64,000 nucleotides of DNA from Paraphaeosphaeria minitans (Eukaryota > Ascomycota > Dothideomycetes > Pleosporales > Didymosphaeriaceae): assembly GCA_015832175.1 (NCBI GenBank), contig WJXW01000015.1, positions 1,426,001-1,490,000 on the forward strand, in the 5' to 3' direction. Below are positions 61,148-64,000 of the stretch, in pieces. Below the pieces are notes generated by a model. It was not told the origin of the DNA, searched no databases, and saw only the letters and a program-made list of their open reading frames with translations. Position 1 is the first letter of the stretch. Each line of letters begins with the position of its first letter. A program made the translations under genes and the position numbers.

Positions 61148-63326
61148 TTACCCGAATATTAGAGACGAGAGTTTCGGATTTTGTGATTGCCATGCATCCT
61201 TCAAAACACGTCCAAGCGCTCTTCTATACACAATTCCGTCCTCTCTTACAACCCACAAGACATTGTAATACTCGTATAGCGGGGCTGATCTCGGCCGTTC
61301 TCGAAGAAGCCACTCGTCCAGGCCAGTCTCATTATACCTCAGCGAGTTGGAAGCATGCCCACGAGAGATAGCAACCAATTCACAACACTCTCGCTTTGGC
61401 CGGCCGTGTTTAAAGAGGGTAACGTCAGTGGCATACTGCAGCCGCAGTATTCCAACCCAAGTGCCAGAAAGGCTACGGATGGAAACGCAAGGATAGTGGA
61501 TATCAGCAAGAGACCTGTCTAAGGAGAAGAAAGCGATTTGGGTCTTGCCGAACAGGAAACGTGTAGGGCTCCGTACCAATAGATCATCATCCGGGGAAGC
61601 AATAGGGATAGGATACCAGAACTTGGTTTCTGGATCTGATTCATGAGTGAAAAGGTACGAGCCGCAACCATCAGGTATATCGTTCTCAATTGGGTTTGAA
61701 GTGATTTCTTTGGGGCACACCTGGCGACTCCACCCAGGTGGCAGCGAGTTCCCCGGATTTTGAGAAATTGATTTGTACTTATCCCAGTTAGAGTCAATAC
61801 GCCGACTTCTGTTACGAAAAGGCATGTCGGCCGTATACCACGTGGTTATTGGAATGACTGTTTGGGACGTTAAAATTGGGCGTCCATCTTTAAGGTACTC
61901 ACACCCAGGTTGCCAGCTCCACGGATCTATTTGACAGTCCCAACCAGCCCAAGACCAGCTGGGGAGAGCCCTTGATGCCTGAGAAGTACCAGATTGTCTT
62001 GAAAGACTCCTTCTTGAGCCGATAGCCCATGGTTGCCATAACAATGCGATGTCGAAAAAAAGCTCTGGAAGCCCAGAAACAAACCCTCCTGTAAAGTTCC
62101 TACTAAGTGTAGACGTTAATTTAGTATAAGCTTGAAGGACGTCTTCTTTGTGTGTAAAGTTCAGATTGTTTACTTCTTGAACCATTTCTGTGTTGTTAAG
62201 GTATGGATAGAACTTTGAGATAGAGCTTTGCCATGCCCTTACGTCTCCACGGCCTCCACGATCTCCGAACTCCAAATCTTCGTACCAGTTTGAGCAAGAG
62301 CACTCCCAACGTACACTTTTTCTCTCAAAATACAGCCGTCGTTTCGAGAAGATTCGTTCTTGAAACGTCCACCCCCTTTCATAGTAGGGTGCTGAGGAGC
62401 CACAATCAAGTGGGAAGATATGTTCAACACAGCGATCAACGCCTCCGAACGAGACAACTTCTTGCTCCAATCTCCTGGGTTTAGAAATACCCTCTAGACC
62501 ACGGAGTCCATATTGGCAGTCTCCACCATCTACCGCAATGAGAGTGATGGAGGCATGAGAATAGATGGCGCACATTTGATTTAGCTGGCCTTGCCTTAAG
62601 TCCTCATCGTCTTGTATTATGCAAAGTGAATCGACCCACAAGTATCGTTCGCCTAACATAGAGGTAATCCGTATTGCATCTCTAATCGTTCTCGGAATTT
62701 GTTCGCCCATATGCTTACGAGAGAGAGATTTGGGTATTTTGAGTTTTGACACCATGCTCTTCTTCGTCTGGAATCATTCAACCTGGCCCCAGACGTAGCT
62801 CAATGCAATGTAGCGAATCCCTGGTCGGGCTGATACCAGAGAATTGGTCCAAGTATCCACAAACAAGCTGATTTATGCAGGGGCGAGTCCTTGCATATAT
62901 CGCGGAGCATCGCACTCTCTGTCATGATCCTGACGACAACGCTCATACCAACATCGCAAGGTAGCGTGGTCGATCCAATACGCATCAAGAACTCGATCTA
63001 GACCGGTATGATTTGGGGCCGTGTCTTTCTTGACCAGTTCCAGGGGAGGATACAAAGAATTGTTTAAAAAGACTTGCATGTATGTCCTATCCTGCGGCTT
63101 CAGGAGTGATATTTTTTTTGTTCTTAAGGCCGTCTTCACGCCAAGTAGGGCCAGTTATTCGACTTAGAAAGGCGTAGTGCATTCCACAGCCGGACAAGAT
63201 TTGCTCAGTGCTCCCTAACTTCACAAAACTCTTTTCGGAAAGGGTCGTAGCGAATGCGCGAGCGATTTGAAGACAAATGTGACATGAGACGCGCGATTCT
63301 CCTACACCGCTTGATCGATTTGGCAT
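61148..63326 (-). pseudogene. HET-domain (heterokaryon incompatibility-type) protein, disabled
   Basis: From an ATG at 63326 the reading goes through ESRVSCHICLQIARAF and KLGSTEQILSGCGMH, changes frame at an A8 run (about 63106-63117), continues with YWIDHATLRCWYERC, meets TAA at 62875-62873, then GIRYIALSYVWG, TGA at 62776-62774, and an open stretch of 535 codons with TIRDAIRITSMLGERYLWVD, SLCIIQDDEDLRQGQ and the region YYERGWTFQERI. ALSYVWG, RYLWVDSLCIIQDD and RGWTFQE are the three HET hallmark motifs. HET proteins trigger non-self recognition cell death after hyphal fusion. The two stops replace what were probably Gln and Trp codons, transitions of the kind RIP makes. The intact large 3' part argues for recent loss. 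Confidence 0.82.
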
Positions 63327-64000
63327 GGCTGCAGGTAGGATCTGGAGCAAAATGAAATAAGATAGCTTGGATCTTGGCGATCGATACAAAAGCCTTCGAT
63401 TTAAGTATGTAGAGACTGGGCTCCGGATATCCGAAGCCGTACCGTAAGTTTGCACGGTGGCAGGCTGTAAGACTGGCATCGTCTGGGTGTTGCCTAGCAA
63501 AAACCACGCTAGATTGAATAGGGTAAGGCTTCTGCTAGGGTCAGCGCGAAGATAAGTTGCAACAGCCGGAAGGTGATTCTTCAAACGAGTGTACGGAGAG
63601 CGATCCTTAGCGATCGTCCGCGTCGCTATGCCTCCGGGCTTCAAATCGCCTCTAATCAATATCTGAGCGAAACGGGCTCTAGTGTAATTATACGGATCCT
63701 CATTTGATAGCATTCTGCCACGTTGCCTATTCAGATGAGGCTCCGTACGCTACAGAACTGTGCTTCAATGGCTTTCACGTGTCTTCTCGCAGCGCAGTCA
63801 TACAATAACGAGCCCCTCGATGCGCAAAAAGACATCGAGAGTGCTCTATTGAGAATCCGGCCGGAAGGTGGACACTGGATCCGGTGAAGGGGCACAGATT
63901 GGTTCCAGTATCAATTAATTACTGCTGGAGTCTAGAAGAAGAACCCGCAACCCCACTTGGCGCGTTCAAGAAAAGGCACCCACAAACGCCGGCTCGGCCA
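63327..64000. other. No recognisable gene
   Basis: A minus-strand frame from 63713 runs into the HET relic but its first part looks like chance coding (YTRARFAQILIRGDL). The right edge is otherwise featureless. Confidence 0.35.

Noticed and set aside
1..64000. tRNA or rRNA genes
   Set aside because: No cloverleaf-consistent A and B boxes or rRNA core sequences were noticed by eye; a tRNAscan run would be decisive.

Overview
The window comes from a filamentous ascomycete (Pezizomycotina, probably Dothideomycetes). Its genes carry short introns of about 45-55 bp with GTRNGT donors, CTRAC-type branch sites and YAG acceptors. It encodes fungal families (HET domain, PD-(D/E)XK nuclease-like, F-box/ankyrin), and the transposons in one half show the CpA to TpA signature of repeat-induced point mutation (RIP). 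All exon structures below were deduced by eye from splice motifs and reading frame.

Layout. 1-2.9 kb: 3' ends of two LINEs that interrupt a pogo/Fot1-like transposase relic. 2.9-15.05 kb: an AT-rich RIP block. It holds a dead Ty3/gypsy element (gag, protease, RT, RNase H and integrase all recognisable), three solo copies of one 211-bp LTR (two clean, one RIP-mutated, two with perfect 5-bp target duplications) and a RIP-mutated protein-kinase-like relic. At about 15.05 kb the base composition returns to normal abruptly. 16.4-21.5 kb: an apparently intact mitochondrial-type ThDP (acetolactate-synthase-like) gene diverges from a dead anthranilate synthase I gene. 22-24.7 kb: zinc-finger relics (OrsD-like and C2H2) and an interrupted dispersed repeat. 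24.7-49.6 kb: many small intron-containing orphan genes, often in convergent pairs whose stop codons nearly touch, plus an alpha/beta-hydrolase pseudogene, a LINE endonuclease relic and an F-box/ankyrin gene. 50.4-53.6 kb: a tandem family of tiny Ser/Thr/Asn/Gln-rich ORFs with repeated upstream cassettes; a further member lies at 28.2 kb. 56.4-57.8 kb: a PD-(D/E)XK nuclease-like gene, followed by minisatellite and inverted-repeat DNA (57.9-60.7 kb). 61.1-63.3 kb: a HET-domain gene with three disabling lesions.

Functional reading. This is accessory, repeat-rich chromatin with few conserved genes. The ThDP enzyme, the F-box/ankyrin protein and the nuclease-like protein look functional. TrpE, HET and the hydrolase look recently dead. 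The least explained material is the tiny-ORF family with its duplicated upstream modules and the dense set of orphan convergent gene pairs.
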